Of a DNA stretch of 64,000 bases, positions 34,073 through 43,626 are shown piece after piece (position 1 is the first letter of the stretch; each line of letters opens with the position of its first letter). The position numbers and the translations under genes are program-made. The stretch comes from Oscillospiraceae bacterium. Lineage in GTDB: Bacteria; Bacillota; Clostridia; Oscillospirales; Oscillospiraceae. Under the pieces are notes generated by a model. It saw only the letters and a list, made by a program, of their open reading frames with translations. It made no database searches and had not been told where the DNA came from. The DNA lies in NCBI GenBank assembly GCA_910575265.1, contig CAJTEA010000003.1:186001-250000 (forward strand). Direction: 5' to 3'.

Positions 34073-34100
34073 GTGAAAACGCATAAAAAATCGGTATATT
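34071..34100 (+). promoter_or_regulatory. Candidate distal promoter of the arginine operon
   Basis: TTGTGA, an 18-nt spacer and TATATT. A second candidate, TTGCAA (34176-34181), 17 nt, TAGACT (34199-34204), lies closer to argG. The leader up to 34269 has no other gene, and the sequence does not decide which promoter is used. Confidence 0.4.
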
Positions 34101-34152
34101 CACTACAATATCCATTTTTGGTGAAAGTATATGGAAAAAACAAGGGGAATAG

Positions 34153-34166
34153 TGTATGGTTATGCA
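34153..34166. promoter_or_regulatory. ARG-box-like ArgR operator
   Basis: TGTATGGTTATGCA fits the ARG-box core TGNATNNNNATNCA at every fixed position. It lies between the two candidate promoters, just upstream of the proximal one, where arginine-bound ArgR could repress the operon. No argR gene is in the window. Confidence 0.5.
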
Positions 34167-34269
34167 AAAATCCACTTGCAATCCGCGAAAAACCGTGATA
34201 GACTGTCCACATACTAAACCAGTGGCGGCTGAAAGCTGCCCTGTCAATCAGATTTGGAGGAACATAACC

Positions 34270-35484
34270 ATGTCAAACGTGAAAAAAGTAGTGCTGGCCT
34301 ATTCCGGCGGCTTGGATACATCCATCATCATCCCCTGGCTGAAGGAGAACTATGGCAATCCTGAGATTATCGCCGTCTCCGGCGACGTAGGGCAGGGCAC
34401 TGAGCTGGACGGCCTGGAGGAGAAGGCCATCAAGACCGGAGCGTCCAAGCTCTACGTGGAGGACCTCACCGACCAGATGGTGGACGAGGTGATCATCCCC
34501 TCCATGATGATGGGGGCCAAGTATGAGGACTACCTGCTGGGCACCGCCTTCGCCCGGCCCATCATCGCCAGGCGGCTGGTGGAGATCGCCAAGGCGGAGG
34601 GCGCCGACGCCATCTGCCACGGCTGCACCGGCAAGGGCAACGACCAGGTCCGGTTCGAGCTGGCCATCAAGCGCTTCGCTCCTGAGATGAAAATTATCGC
34701 CCCCTGGCGGGAGTGGGACATCAAGGGCCGGGACGAGGAAATCGACTACGCCGAGGCCCACAACGTCCCCCTGAAAATCTCCCGTGAGACCAACTACTCC
34801 AAGGACAAGAACCTGTGGCACCTGTCCCACGAGGGCCTGGACCTGGAGGACCCCGCCAACGAGCCAAAATATGACCAGCCCGGCTTTTTGGAGATGGGCG
34901 TGTCCCCCGCCATGGCCCCCGACGCCCCTACTTATGTCACCCTGGAGTTTGAAAAGGGCTGGCCCGTGGCCATCGACGGGGAAAAGATGAAGGCCTCCGA
35001 CATCATCCGCAAGCTCAACGACCTGGGCGGCAAAAACGGCATCGGCCTGCTGGATATTGTGGAAAACCGGCTGGTGGGCATGAAGGACCGGGGCGTGTAT
35101 GAGACCCCCGGCGGCACCATCCTCTACCGGGCCCACGAGGTGCTGGAGATGATTACCCTGGACAAGGACACCAAGCACATGAAGAGCAAGCTGGCGGTGG
35201 ACTTCGCCGATTTGGTGTATAACGGCAAGTGGTTCACCCCCCTGCGGGAGGCCCTCACCGCCTTCGCCGTGGACACCCAGAAGTATGTCACCGGAACCGT
35301 CAAGCTCAAGCTCTACAAGGGCAACATCATCACCTCCTCCGTCACCTCCCCCTGCACCCTGTACTCGGAGGACCTGGTCACCTTTGAGGAGAGCGATTAC
35401 GACCAGATGGACTCCCAGGGCTTTATCAACCTGTGGGGCCTGCCGGATAAGGTTCAGGCGCTGAGAGAACAAGGAAAACTGTAA
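34270..35484 (+). CDS. argG: Argininosuccinate synthase
   Basis: The 404-residue enzyme has the N-type ATP pyrophosphatase loop [18 protein letters not shown] at its start and [15 protein letters not shown], typical of argininosuccinate synthases. It joins citrulline and aspartate using ATP. The ATG at 34270 has GGAGG 9 nt upstream; a longer frame to 34156 lacks a ribosome binding site and runs through the operator region. First gene of the arg operon. Confidence 0.97.
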   Translation: MSNVKKVVLAYSGGLDTSIIIPWLKENYGNPEIIAVSGDVGQGTELDGLEEKAIKTGASKLYVEDLTDQMVDEVIIPSMMMGAKYEDYLLGTAFARPIIARRLVEIAKAEGADAICHGCTGKGNDQVRFELAIKRFAPEMKIIAPWREWDIKGRDEEIDYAEAHNVPLKISRETNYSKDKNLWHLSHEGLDLEDPANEPKYDQPGFLEMGVSPAMAPDAPTYVTLEFEKGWPVAIDGEKMKASDIIRKLNDLGGKNGIGLLDIVENRLVGMKDRGVYETPGGTILYRAHEVLEMITLDKDTKHMKSKLAVDFADLVYNGKWFTPLREALTAFAVDTQKYVTGTVKLKLYKGNIITSSVTSPCTLYSEDLVTFEESDYDQMDSQGFINLWGLPDKVQALREQGKL

Positions 35485-35496
35485 GGAGCGATCGCT

Positions 35497-36885
35497 ATGA
35501 AACTCTGGGCCGGACGGTTTCAAAAGGAAACCGACACCCTTGTCAACGACTTTAACTCCTCCATCGGCTTCGACGCCCGGCTGTACAAGCAAGACATCGC
35601 CGGCTCCATCGCCCACGCCGAGATGCTGGGCAAAACCGGCGTTATTGAGGCCCACGAGGCGGAAACTATCGTCACCGGGTTAAAGGCCATTCTGGCCGAC
35701 ATCGAGGCCGGCGAGGTGGAGTTCTCCCTAGACAACGAGGACATCCACATGAACATCGAGGCGGAGCTCACCCGGCGGGTGGGGGAGGCCGGAAAACGGC
35801 TGCACACCGCCCGGTCCCGGAACGACCAGGTGGCGGTGGACACCCGGCTGTACGTGAAGCAGGAGATTCCCGCCATCATCGCCCAGGTACTGGACCTGGA
35901 AAAGGTGCTGATGAAAAAGGCCAAGGCCAATCTGGACACCGTCATGCCCGGCTACACCCACATGCAGCGGGCCCAGCCCACCACCTTCGCCCACTACATG
36001 ATGGCCTACGCCAACATGTTTAAGCGGGATGTCACCCGTCTGGAGGACTGTTTGGAGCGGCTGGACGAGTGCCCCCTGGGGGCGGGCGCCTTAGCCACCT
36101 CCACCTACCCGGTGGACCGGTTTGAGACCGCCGCCGCCCTGGGCTTCGCCAAGCCCACCGACAACTCTATGGATTCCGTCTCCGACCGGGACTACGCCAT
36201 TGAGCTGCTGTCCGCCCTGTCCATCCTGATGATGCATCTGTCCCGGTTCTCCGAGGAGATTATTTTGTGGTGCTCCTGGGAATTTAAATACGTGGACCTG
36301 GACGACGCCTACTCCACCGGCTCCTCCATCATGCCCCAGAAGAAAAACCCCGACGTGGCCGAGCTGGTCCGGGGCAAGACGGGCCGGGTGTATGGCAATC
36401 TGGTCACCCTGCTCACCGTGATGAAGGCCCTCCCCCTGGCCTACAACAAGGACATGCAGGAGGACAAGGAGGCCGTCTTTGACGCCATTGACACCGTGGA
36501 GCTGTGCCTGCCCGTGTTCGCCGCCATGGTGGACACCCTCACCGTCCGGCCCCGCGACATGGCCAAAGCCGCCGCCGGGGGCTTCATCAACGCCACCGAC
36601 TGCGCCGACTATCTGGTCAAGAAGGGCCTGCCCTTCCGGGAAGCCTACATGATTGTGGGCCGTCTGGTCAACCTGTGCATCAAGACCGGCGACACCCTGG
36701 ACACCCTCACCCTCCGGGATTTCCGGGCCATCTCCGGGCTGTTCGACACCGACGTGTATCAGGCCCTGGCCCTCAAAACCTGTGTCAACGGCCGGAAGGT
36801 CTACGGCGGCCCCGCCAAAGAGAGCGTAGAGAAGCAGATCGCCCTCATTGAGGAGTTTGTGGACCGGCGGGAAACAGAGGTGTGA
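35497..36885 (+). CDS. argH: Argininosuccinate lyase
   Basis: The 462-residue enzyme starts MKLWAGRFQKETDTLVNDFNSSI and holds the fumarase-superfamily signature GSSIMPQKKNPD with the catalytic serine loop. It splits argininosuccinate into arginine and fumarate. AAGGAG precedes the ATG, 12 nt after argG. Confidence 0.97.
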   Translation: MKLWAGRFQKETDTLVNDFNSSIGFDARLYKQDIAGSIAHAEMLGKTGVIEAHEAETIVTGLKAILADIEAGEVEFSLDNEDIHMNIEAELTRRVGEAGKRLHTARSRNDQVAVDTRLYVKQEIPAIIAQVLDLEKVLMKKAKANLDTVMPGYTHMQRAQPTTFAHYMMAYANMFKRDVTRLEDCLERLDECPLGAGALATSTYPVDRFETAAALGFAKPTDNSMDSVSDRDYAIELLSALSILMMHLSRFSEEIILWCSWEFKYVDLDDAYSTGSSIMPQKKNPDVAELVRGKTGRVYGNLVTLLTVMKALPLAYNKDMQEDKEAVFDAIDTVELCLPVFAAMVDTLTVRPRDMAKAAAGGFINATDCADYLVKKGLPFREAYMIVGRLVNLCIKTGDTLDTLTLRDFRAISGLFDTDVYQALALKTCVNGRKVYGGPAKESVEKQIALIEEFVDRRETEV

Positions 36886-36886
36886 T

Positions 36887-37264
36887 ATGAATCCAGCTCT
36901 GTTTTGGAAAAGCGTTCTGGAGCGGGACCTGTGTCCAGTTGTCCTGTGTGACCTGGAGCACACGATTGTTTATATGAACCCCGCGGCGGGAAAACGGTAC
37001 GCCGGTCAGGGAGGGATGGCCCTGCTGGGCAAAACGCTGATGGGCTGCCACGGTCCCCGCTCACAGGAGATGATCGAAAAGGTGGTCGCCTGGTTCCGGG
37101 AAAGCCGGGAGCACAATCGAATCTATACCTTTCGAAATGACGAGGAAAACAAGGATGTCTACATGGTGGCCCTGCGGGATGACGACGGGACATTGATCGG
37201 CTACTATGAAAAGCACGAGTACCGTGACCGGGAGACCATGGCGCTGTATGACTTTAAGCCGTAA
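36887..37264 (+). CDS. Single PAS-domain protein inside the arginine operon
   Basis: The 125-residue cytosolic protein looks like one PAS fold: LCPVVLCDLEHTIVYMNPAAGKRYA at the N-terminus, then a helical middle and the paired strands NRIYTFRNDEENKDVYMVALRDDDGTLIGYYEKHE. No output domain is attached. The ATG at 36887 lies 1 nt after the argH stop, with AGAGGTG inside the argH end, so it is tightly coupled. It may sense a ligand or redox state for the pathway, or it may bind an enzyme; neither is shown by the sequence. Confidence 0.8.
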   Translation: MNPALFWKSVLERDLCPVVLCDLEHTIVYMNPAAGKRYAGQGGMALLGKTLMGCHGPRSQEMIEKVVAWFRESREHNRIYTFRNDEENKDVYMVALRDDDGTLIGYYEKHEYRDRETMALYDFKP

Positions 37265-37286
37265 GGCGGCGTAGGATGTGAATAAA

Positions 37287-38228
37287 ATGGCAAAACCCAA
37301 GGTGTATATCGACGGCAAGGAGGGCACCACCGGCCTGCAAATTTACGACCGTCTGGCCGCTCGGGAGGATATTGAACTGCTCCTCATCGACGAGGACAAG
37401 CGGAAGGACACCGCCGAACGGAAAAAATTTCTCAACGAAGCGGATTTGGTGTTCCTCTGCCTGCCCGACGCCGCCGCCGTGGAGGCGGTGTCTCTCATCG
37501 AAAACGACCACACCCGTGTCATCGACTGCTCCACCGCCCATCGGACCAACCCGGATTGGACTTATGGCTTTCCGGAGCTCCACAGTCAGCGGGAGAAAAT
37601 CAAAACCGCCAGGCGGGTGGCCAACCCCGGCTGCTACGCCACCGGCTTTATTTCCATCGTCCGGCCCCTTGTGGAAAAAGGAGTGCTGCCCGCCGGAGCC
37701 AAACTGACCTGCCATGCCCTGTCCGGCTACACCGGCGCGGGGAAGAAGGCCATCGCCCAGTACACCGACCCGGAGCGTGAGAAAGAACTGGACAGTCCCC
37801 GGCACTATGCCGTTACGCTGGCCCATAAACACCTGCCTGAGATGGCCGCTGTGGCTGGGCTGGACTGCCCGCCCCTGTTTACCCCTATGATTTGCGGCTA
37901 TCCCCAGGGCATGGTGGTCACCGTCCCCCTGTGGCTGGACCAGCTGGAGGGCGCGCGGTCCATTGAGACTCTGCGGGAGCTGTACGCCGGCTACTATGAG
38001 GGCAGCCCTGTTGTGGAACTGCGCCCCGCCGACGCCCCCGCTTGCGGCTTTATCGGCTCCAACAATCTGGCGGACAGGGATATCCTCCAGATTTTCGTCA
38101 ACGGAAACGATACCGCCGTCATGCTCTCCGCCCGGCTGGACAACCTGGGCAAGGGGGCCTCCGGCGCGGCGGTGCAGAACATGAACCTGATGCTGGGCTT
38201 TGAGGAGACGAAAGGCCTGAATTTATAA
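37287..38228 (+). CDS. argC: N-acetyl-gamma-glutamyl-phosphate reductase (short type)
   Basis: The 313-residue protein begins KPKVYIDGKEGTTGLQIYDRL, as in the short ArgC class, with catalytic Cys in VANPGCYATGFI. It reduces acetylglutamyl phosphate with NADPH. The ATG at 37287 is preferred over a GTG at 37278, which overlaps the AGGA site. Confidence 0.94.
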   Translation: MAKPKVYIDGKEGTTGLQIYDRLAAREDIELLLIDEDKRKDTAERKKFLNEADLVFLCLPDAAAVEAVSLIENDHTRVIDCSTAHRTNPDWTYGFPELHSQREKIKTARRVANPGCYATGFISIVRPLVEKGVLPAGAKLTCHALSGYTGAGKKAIAQYTDPEREKELDSPRHYAVTLAHKHLPEMAAVAGLDCPPLFTPMICGYPQGMVVTVPLWLDQLEGARSIETLRELYAGYYEGSPVVELRPADAPACGFIGSNNLADRDILQIFVNGNDTAVMLSARLDNLGKGASGAAVQNMNLMLGFEETKGLNL

Positions 38229-38240
38229 GGAGATCGCGTT

Positions 38241-39464
38241 ATGATAAAAGAAATTTCCGGCGGCGTATGCGCCGCCCAGGGCTTTAAGGCCTCCGGCGTC
38301 CACTGCGGCGTGAAGGCGGGGAGCAGCCCGGATAAAAACGATCTGGCCCTGATTTTGTCAGAGAAGGAGTGCGCCGCCGCCGGGGTGTACACCCTGAACC
38401 GGGTGAAGGCCGCGCCTATCTACGTGACCATGGACCACCTGGAAAACGGCGTGGCCTGGGGTGTGGTGGCCAACAGCGGCAACGCCAACGCCTGCTGTCC
38501 CATGAGTCACGAGAACGCCGAGGCCATGTGCGGTTTCGCCGCCAAGGCCACCGGGCGGGAGGCGGAGGACTTTGTGGTCTGCTCCACCGGCGTCATCGGC
38601 CAGACCATCAACATCCAGGCCCTCCAGACCGGTATGCCCAAGGCCGCCGCCGCCCTGTCCTCCGACGGCTCTGACGCCGCCGCCGCCGCCATTATGACCA
38701 CCGACACGGTGAAAAAGGAGATCGCCGTCTCCTTTGAGCTGGGGGGAAAAACAGTCCGTATGGGAGCCATCGCCAAGGGTTCCGGCATGATCCACCCCAA
38801 CATGGGCACCATGCTGGCTTTTGTCACCACCGACTGCGCCGTCACCACCGAGATGCTGGAGGACGCCCTGCGTGAGGTGTCCGCCAAGACCTTTAACCGG
38901 GTCACCGTGGATGGGGACACCTCCACCAACGACACCTGTGTGGTGCTGGCCAACGGCATGGCGGGCAACGAGCTGATTGAGTGGAAGGACGAGAGCTACG
39001 AGACCTTCAAGGCGGCGCTGGACTACGTCTGCCGCCATCTGGCCCGGGCCATCGCCGCCGACGGCGAGGGGGCCAGCCGGCTGGTCACCTGCAAAATGAC
39101 CGGGGCCCGCAGCGAGGAGAGCGCCGAGCGGCTGGCAAAGGCCGTGGTGGGCTCCGCCCTGGTGAAGGCCGCCATGTTCGGCGCCGACGCCAACTGGGGC
39201 CGGGTGCTGTGCGCCATGGGCTACTCCAAGGCCCCCTTCCGCCCCGAGCATGTGGACATCTCCTTTGAGTCCTCCGCCGGGTCCATTCTGGTGTGTGAGC
39301 AGGGGGATGGCCTGGCCTTTGACGAGGAGCTGGCCAAGAAGGTGCTGACCGAAAAAGAGGTCGTCATCGCCGTCAACCTGAACGAGGGGGAGGACGAGGC
39401 CGAGTGCTGGGGCTGCGATCTGACCTATGACTATGTGAAAATCAACGGAGATTATCGGACCTGA
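38241..39464 (+). CDS. argJ: Bifunctional glutamate N-acetyltransferase/amino-acid N-acetyltransferase
   Basis: The 407-residue protein carries the self-cleavage site GTMLAFVTTD, where the second Thr-type residue becomes the N-terminal nucleophile of the beta chain. Other ArgJ landmarks are CSTGVIGQ and the ending YVKINGDYRT. It recycles the acetyl group from acetylornithine to glutamate, so no separate argE is needed. AAGGAG precedes the ATG. Confidence 0.96.
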   Translation: MIKEISGGVCAAQGFKASGVHCGVKAGSSPDKNDLALILSEKECAAAGVYTLNRVKAAPIYVTMDHLENGVAWGVVANSGNANACCPMSHENAEAMCGFAAKATGREAEDFVVCSTGVIGQTINIQALQTGMPKAAAALSSDGSDAAAAAIMTTDTVKKEIAVSFELGGKTVRMGAIAKGSGMIHPNMGTMLAFVTTDCAVTTEMLEDALREVSAKTFNRVTVDGDTSTNDTCVVLANGMAGNELIEWKDESYETFKAALDYVCRHLARAIAADGEGASRLVTCKMTGARSEESAERLAKAVVGSALVKAAMFGADANWGRVLCAMGYSKAPFRPEHVDISFESSAGSILVCEQGDGLAFDEELAKKVLTEKEVVIAVNLNEGEDEAECWGCDLTYDYVKINGDYRT

Positions 39465-39479
39465 TAAGGGGGAAAAACC

Positions 39480-40337
39480 ATGTCCTTCAACGAAATCGAC
39501 CGGGCCCAAGTCCTGGCCGAAGCCCTGCCCTATATCCAAAAATACACCGGCAAGACCATTGTCGTCAAATACGGCGGCAACGCCATGGTCTCTCAGGAGC
39601 TGCGCCAGGCCGTTATTTCTGACATCATCCTGCTCCACCTGGTGGGCATCCGGGTGGTAGTGGTCCACGGCGGCGGGCCGGAGATCAGCGAGATGCTGAA
39701 AAAAACCGGCAAGGAGTCCAAATTTGTGGACGGCCTGCGGTACACCGATGGCGAGACTATGGACATTGTCCAGCAGGTGCTGTGCGGCCGGGTGAACAAG
39801 GACCTGGTGGCCACCCTGAACCGCCTGGGGGGCCGGGCGCTGGGGCTGTGCGGCCTGGACGGCGGGCTGTTCCAGGCCAAGCGGCTGGACGAGAAATACG
39901 GCCTGGTGGGCGAGATCGTCCAGGTGGACGCCGCTCCTGTCATTGACGCGCTGAACTGCGGCTATATCCCGGTGGTGTCCACGGTGGCTCAGGGGGTGGA
40001 CGCGGAGGTGTCCTACAACATCAACGCCGACACCGCCGCCGCCAAGCTGGCCACCGCCCTGGAGGCGGAGCGGCTGCTGCTGCTCACCGATGTGCGGGGT
40101 CTGCTCCGGGACCCCAAGGACGAGAGTACTCTGATTCCCGAATTGCAGTTGTCCTCCGTCCCCGCCCTGGAGCGGGAGGGGGTCATCTCCGGCGGCATGA
40201 TCCCCAAAATCGACTGCTGTGTGGAGAGCGTCCGCTCCGGCGTCAAGTCCGCCGTTATTCTGGACGGGCGGGTGGCCCACTCCATCCTGATCGAGCTGCT
40301 GTCTGACGCCGGTATCGGCACCATGCTCACCAATTGA
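39480..40337 (+). CDS. argB: Acetylglutamate kinase
   Basis: The 285-residue amino acid kinase has VVKYGGNAM at the phosphate-binding loop, VVVHGGGPEIS and VISGGMIPKIDCCVESV. It phosphorylates N-acetylglutamate, usually the arginine-feedback step. It starts 15 nt after argJ. Confidence 0.97.
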   Translation: MSFNEIDRAQVLAEALPYIQKYTGKTIVVKYGGNAMVSQELRQAVISDIILLHLVGIRVVVVHGGGPEISEMLKKTGKESKFVDGLRYTDGETMDIVQQVLCGRVNKDLVATLNRLGGRALGLCGLDGGLFQAKRLDEKYGLVGEIVQVDAAPVIDALNCGYIPVVSTVAQGVDAEVSYNINADTAAAKLATALEAERLLLLTDVRGLLRDPKDESTLIPELQLSSVPALEREGVISGGMIPKIDCCVESVRSGVKSAVILDGRVAHSILIELLSDAGIGTMLTN

Positions 40338-40349
40338 GGAGGAATTCCT

Positions 40350-41528
40350 ATGACCTTTGAAGAGATAAAAGCCCTGGACGAGCAATATGTTATGCACTCC
40401 TATGGGCGCAATCCCGTCGCCATCGACCGGGGCAAGGGAGCCACCCTGTGGTCGGTGGACGGGAAGGAGTACATCGACTTCACCGCCGGCATCGGAGTGG
40501 CCTCCCTGGGCCACGGCGACGAGGGCTGGCTGCGGGCGATCACCACCCAGGCCGCCAGACTGGCCCATATCTCCAACCTGTTTTACACCGAGCCCTACGC
40601 CAGGGCCGCTGAAAAGCTGTGCGCCCGCGCCGGGATGGCTAACGTGATGTTCGGCAACTCCGGCGCGGAGGCCAACGAGGCCATGATTAAGCTGGCCCGA
40701 AAGTGGTCCTTTGACAAGTACGGCAAGGGCAGGGGGACCATCATCACCCTCCATAACTCCTTCCACGGCCGCACCATCACCACCCTGGCCGCCACCGGAC
40801 AGGACAAGTTTCACGACTACTTCTTCCCCTTCACCGAGGGCTTCCGCTACGCCGACGCCAACGACATGGAGAGCGTGGAGGCGGTGGCCGGACATGACGT
40901 GTGCGGCGTGATGCTGGAGCTGGTCCAGGGGGAGGGCGGCGTGCTGCCGCTGGACCAGGAGTTTGTGTCCAGAGTGGCCGACCTGTGCGCCAAACGGGAC
41001 TGGCTGCTCCTCATCGACGAGGTGCAGACCGGCGTGGGCCGCGCCGGCACCCTGTTCGCCTTCCAGCAGTACGGTATCCAGCCGGACGCGGCCTCTTTTG
41101 CCAAGGGCATCGCCGGAGGCCTGCCCTTCGGCGGCGTGATGGCCGGTGGGAAGTGCAAAGACGTATTCACTCCCGGCACCCACGGCACTACCTTCGGCGG
41201 CAACCCTGTCGCCGCCGCCGGAGCCTGCTATGTGCTGGACCGGATCGATGACGATTTTCTGGCTCAGGTGAGGGAAAAGGGGGACTACCTCCGCCGCTCT
41301 GTTGAGGAGATGGACCTGCCCTGTCTGGGCAAGACCCGGGGCTTGGGCCTGATGATCGGCATCGAGGTCACAGGCGGAAAAACCAACCGGGAGCTGGCCG
41401 CCATGCTCATTGAACACGGCCTGCTCACCCTCACCGCCGGGCCGGGGCTGCGCTTCCTGCCTCCTCTGACGATTACAAAAGAGGAGATGGACAAGGGGCT
41501 GGCTATCATAAAGGAGGCGCTGTCATGA
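40350..41528 (+). CDS. argD: Acetylornithine aminotransferase
   Basis: The 392-residue class III PLP aminotransferase has the PLP lysine in SFAKGIAGGLPFGGVMA and LLIDEVQTGVGRAGTLFAFQ. It makes N-acetylornithine. AGGAGG precedes the ATG, and the stop overlaps argF as ATGA. Confidence 0.95.
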   Translation: MTFEEIKALDEQYVMHSYGRNPVAIDRGKGATLWSVDGKEYIDFTAGIGVASLGHGDEGWLRAITTQAARLAHISNLFYTEPYARAAEKLCARAGMANVMFGNSGAEANEAMIKLARKWSFDKYGKGRGTIITLHNSFHGRTITTLAATGQDKFHDYFFPFTEGFRYADANDMESVEAVAGHDVCGVMLELVQGEGGVLPLDQEFVSRVADLCAKRDWLLLIDEVQTGVGRAGTLFAFQQYGIQPDAASFAKGIAGGLPFGGVMAGGKCKDVFTPGTHGTTFGGNPVAAAGACYVLDRIDDDFLAQVREKGDYLRRSVEEMDLPCLGKTRGLGLMIGIEVTGGKTNRELAAMLIEHGLLTLTAGPGLRFLPPLTITKEEMDKGLAIIKEALS

Positions 41529-42436
41529 AAAAGGACCTGCTAAAGCTGCTGGACCTGTCCAGAGAGGACATTGAGGCCATTCTGAACAAGGCCGACCAGC
41601 TGAAATATGAGAAGAAGCACGGCATCCCCCAGAAGTATCTGGAGAGCAAGACCCTGGCTATGATCTTTGAGAAAAACTCCACCCGGACCCGGGTGTCCTT
41701 TGAGGTTGGCATGTTCCAGCTGGGGGGGCACGCCCTGTTTCTGTCCGGGAAGGAGAGCCAGATTGGCCGGGGGGAGCCCATTGAGGACACCGCCCGGGTG
41801 CTCAGCCGCTACTGCGACGGCATTATGATCCGCACCTTCGGACAGGAGGAGGTGGAGACCCTGGCCAGGTATGCCTCCATCCCGGTAATCAACGGCCTGA
41901 CCGACTTCTGCCACCCCTGCCAGGTGCTGGCCGACCTGCTCACCGTCCGGGAGCGCAAGGCGGTGCTGGAGGGCCTGAAGCTGTGCTACATCGGGGACGG
42001 CAACAACATGGCAAACTCCCTGATCGTGGGCGGCCTGAAGATGGGCATGGAGGTCTCGGTGGCCTGTCCCCAGGGCTACGACCCGGACCCCCGTGTGCTG
42101 GAGTTCGCCCAAAGCGCCCCCGCCCACAAGTTCTCCCTCCACCGCGCCCCCAAGGACGCCGCGGCGGGGGCCGACGTGGTGTTCACCGACGTGTGGGCCT
42201 CCATGGGCCAGGAGGAGGAGAAGGCGGTTCGGGAAAAGGCCTTCCAGGGCTACCGCGTGGACGCGGAGCTGATGGCCCTGACCAATCCAGGCTGCATGGT
42301 GCAGCACTGCCTTCCCGCCCACCGGGGGGAGGAGATCACCGCCGAGGTCTTTGAGGCCCACGCGGATGAGATTTTCGACGAGGCGGAAAACCGCCTCCAT
42401 GCCCAGAAAGCGGTTATGTGCCTGCTGATGGAATAA
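41525..42436 (+). CDS. argF: Ornithine carbamoyltransferase
   Basis: The 303-residue protein shows the carbamoyl phosphate motif KNSTRTRVSFEV and the ornithine-site HCLPAHRGEE. It forms citrulline. Last gene of the operon, translationally coupled to argD and closed by a terminator. carA/carB are not in the window. Confidence 0.95.
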   Translation: MKKDLLKLLDLSREDIEAILNKADQLKYEKKHGIPQKYLESKTLAMIFEKNSTRTRVSFEVGMFQLGGHALFLSGKESQIGRGEPIEDTARVLSRYCDGIMIRTFGQEEVETLARYASIPVINGLTDFCHPCQVLADLLTVRERKAVLEGLKLCYIGDGNNMANSLIVGGLKMGMEVSVACPQGYDPDPRVLEFAQSAPAHKFSLHRAPKDAAAGADVVFTDVWASMGQEEEKAVREKAFQGYRVDAELMALTNPGCMVQHCLPAHRGEEITAEVFEAHADEIFDEAENRLHAQKAVMCLLME

Positions 42437-42442
42437 ACAGCG

Positions 42443-42476
42443 CGTCCCCCGGCATAAGCCGGGGGACGGTTTTGTT
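42443..42476 (+). terminator. Terminator of the arginine operon
   Basis: CGTCCCCCGGC and GCCGGGGGACG form an 11-bp stem with an ATAA loop, followed by GTTTTGTT. Confidence 0.85.
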
Positions 42477-43626
42477 ATGGACATCCGTGGTTCTCCGCCG
42501 TGGCCTCGGGCACGCTGTCATAGTCCCACTGGTGGTCGGTAAGGGCCATAACGTCGCTGGTGACATTGAAGTAGCCATATACTGGTTCCCCATCCTGGTT
42601 GATTCCGGGGCGAAGGTCCCAGGTGGGGTCCACGCAATACCACTCACCGTCCAGCCTCACCATGTTCCAGGCGTGGTTTTCCCGGTTGCCAAAGGCCGCC
42701 CCGGTCACGGTAATGCATTCGACCCCGGCCATATCCATAAACAGCTGGAAGGCAGTGGCGAACCCCAGGCACACCGCTTTTCCGTCAACCAGAGCGCCGT
42801 AAGGCTCATAAGCCGTCCGGGGAGCGCCTTTCGAGGTGTAGTGTGACTGGTCATAGACCGCATGGGTGGTCAGCCAAAGGTAGAGGGCCGCTTCTTTTTC
42901 GTAGCCGCTCATATCCGGCATAATGTACTGGTCAAACACCGCGCTTGCCGCGTCCAGCACCTGCCTGTCCTCCCTGGACAGACCGGAATCGTCCCCGTTC
43001 GCCCAGGCGGACAGGATGGCTGAGCTGTCAAAGAGGGTCATATCGTCTTTGCCGGGGTCAACATAGATCAGTCGTCCATCGGGACGGTAATCATCCGGCT
43101 GGGGGCCCAGGACAGCCGGGATGCCCACGGCGTTGACCCCATCTCCGAAGCAGCTCTCAAAGGCATTTTTTGCCGCTTCCATCTCGATACATACATCCAG
43201 CGCCACCCATCCGCCCCGGGTGAGGATCAGGCCGTTTTTTACCATATCAGCCTGGTCGGGGAAGTAGCCGGTAAAAGAGCCCTGGCGGTCCAGCAGATAC
43301 TGCCGGAGGGCTTCCGTTACCGTTTCCACGTCCTGCTCGTTCACCTGAAGAACCGCCAGCTCAAAGGCCTGGGCGCCCTCCATCCGGACAACAGCCCCGT
43401 CCAGACAGCTTAATTCTCCCAGCCTGTAGTAATCCCTGATATAGCTGTCCACATCCCCAGGCTCCAGATACCAGGTTAATGAGCTGGTATCCGCACTTTC
43501 TACCCGTCCGGCCAGCATGACCCGCAGAATGGTTTCGGCGTTCTGGGCGGTCGTGGCATCCTCTTGTTTCCCGCACCCCGGCAGCAGGAGTACCAGCGCA
43601 AGCAGCAGGGAAAGACCTCTTTTCAT
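42475..43626 (-). CDS. Lipoprotein with DUF4358-like and transglutaminase-like domains
   Basis: The 383-residue protein has a signal peptide with lipobox LLLPGC. Residues about 30-160 resemble DUF4358 (LEPGDVDSYIRDYYRLGELSCLDGAVVRM). The C-terminal half is transglutaminase-like, with the catalytic triad in GKAVCLGFATAFQLF (Cys), RENHAWNMVRL (His) and WYCVDPTWD (Asp). It should sit on the outer membrane face, perhaps as a protease or peptide-processing enzyme. The ATG overlaps the aldolase stop (ATGA), with no separate ribosome binding site, so it is translationally coupled. Confidence 0.8.
   Translation of the reverse strand: MKRGLSLLLALVLLLPGCGKQEDATTAQNAETILRVMLAGRVESADTSSLTWYLEPGDVDSYIRDYYRLGELSCLDGAVVRMEGAQAFELAVLQVNEQDVETVTEALRQYLLDRQGSFTGYFPDQADMVKNGLILTRGGWVALDVCIEMEAAKNAFESCFGDGVNAVGIPAVLGPQPDDYRPDGRLIYVDPGKDDMTLFDSSAILSAWANGDDSGLSREDRQVLDAASAVFDQYIMPDMSGYEKEAALYLWLTTHAVYDQSHYTSKGAPRTAYEPYGALVDGKAVCLGFATAFQLFMDMAGVECITVTGAAFGNRENHAWNMVRLDGEWYCVDPTWDLRPGINQDGEPVYGYFNVTSDVMALTDHQWDYDSVPEATAENHGCP

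Noticed and set aside
38358..41417. 1019-codon open frame antisense to argJ-argB-argD
   Set aside because: Long antisense frames are expected opposite GC-rich genes. The product is Gly/His/Gln/Leu-rich without domains, while the plus-strand arg genes are certain.
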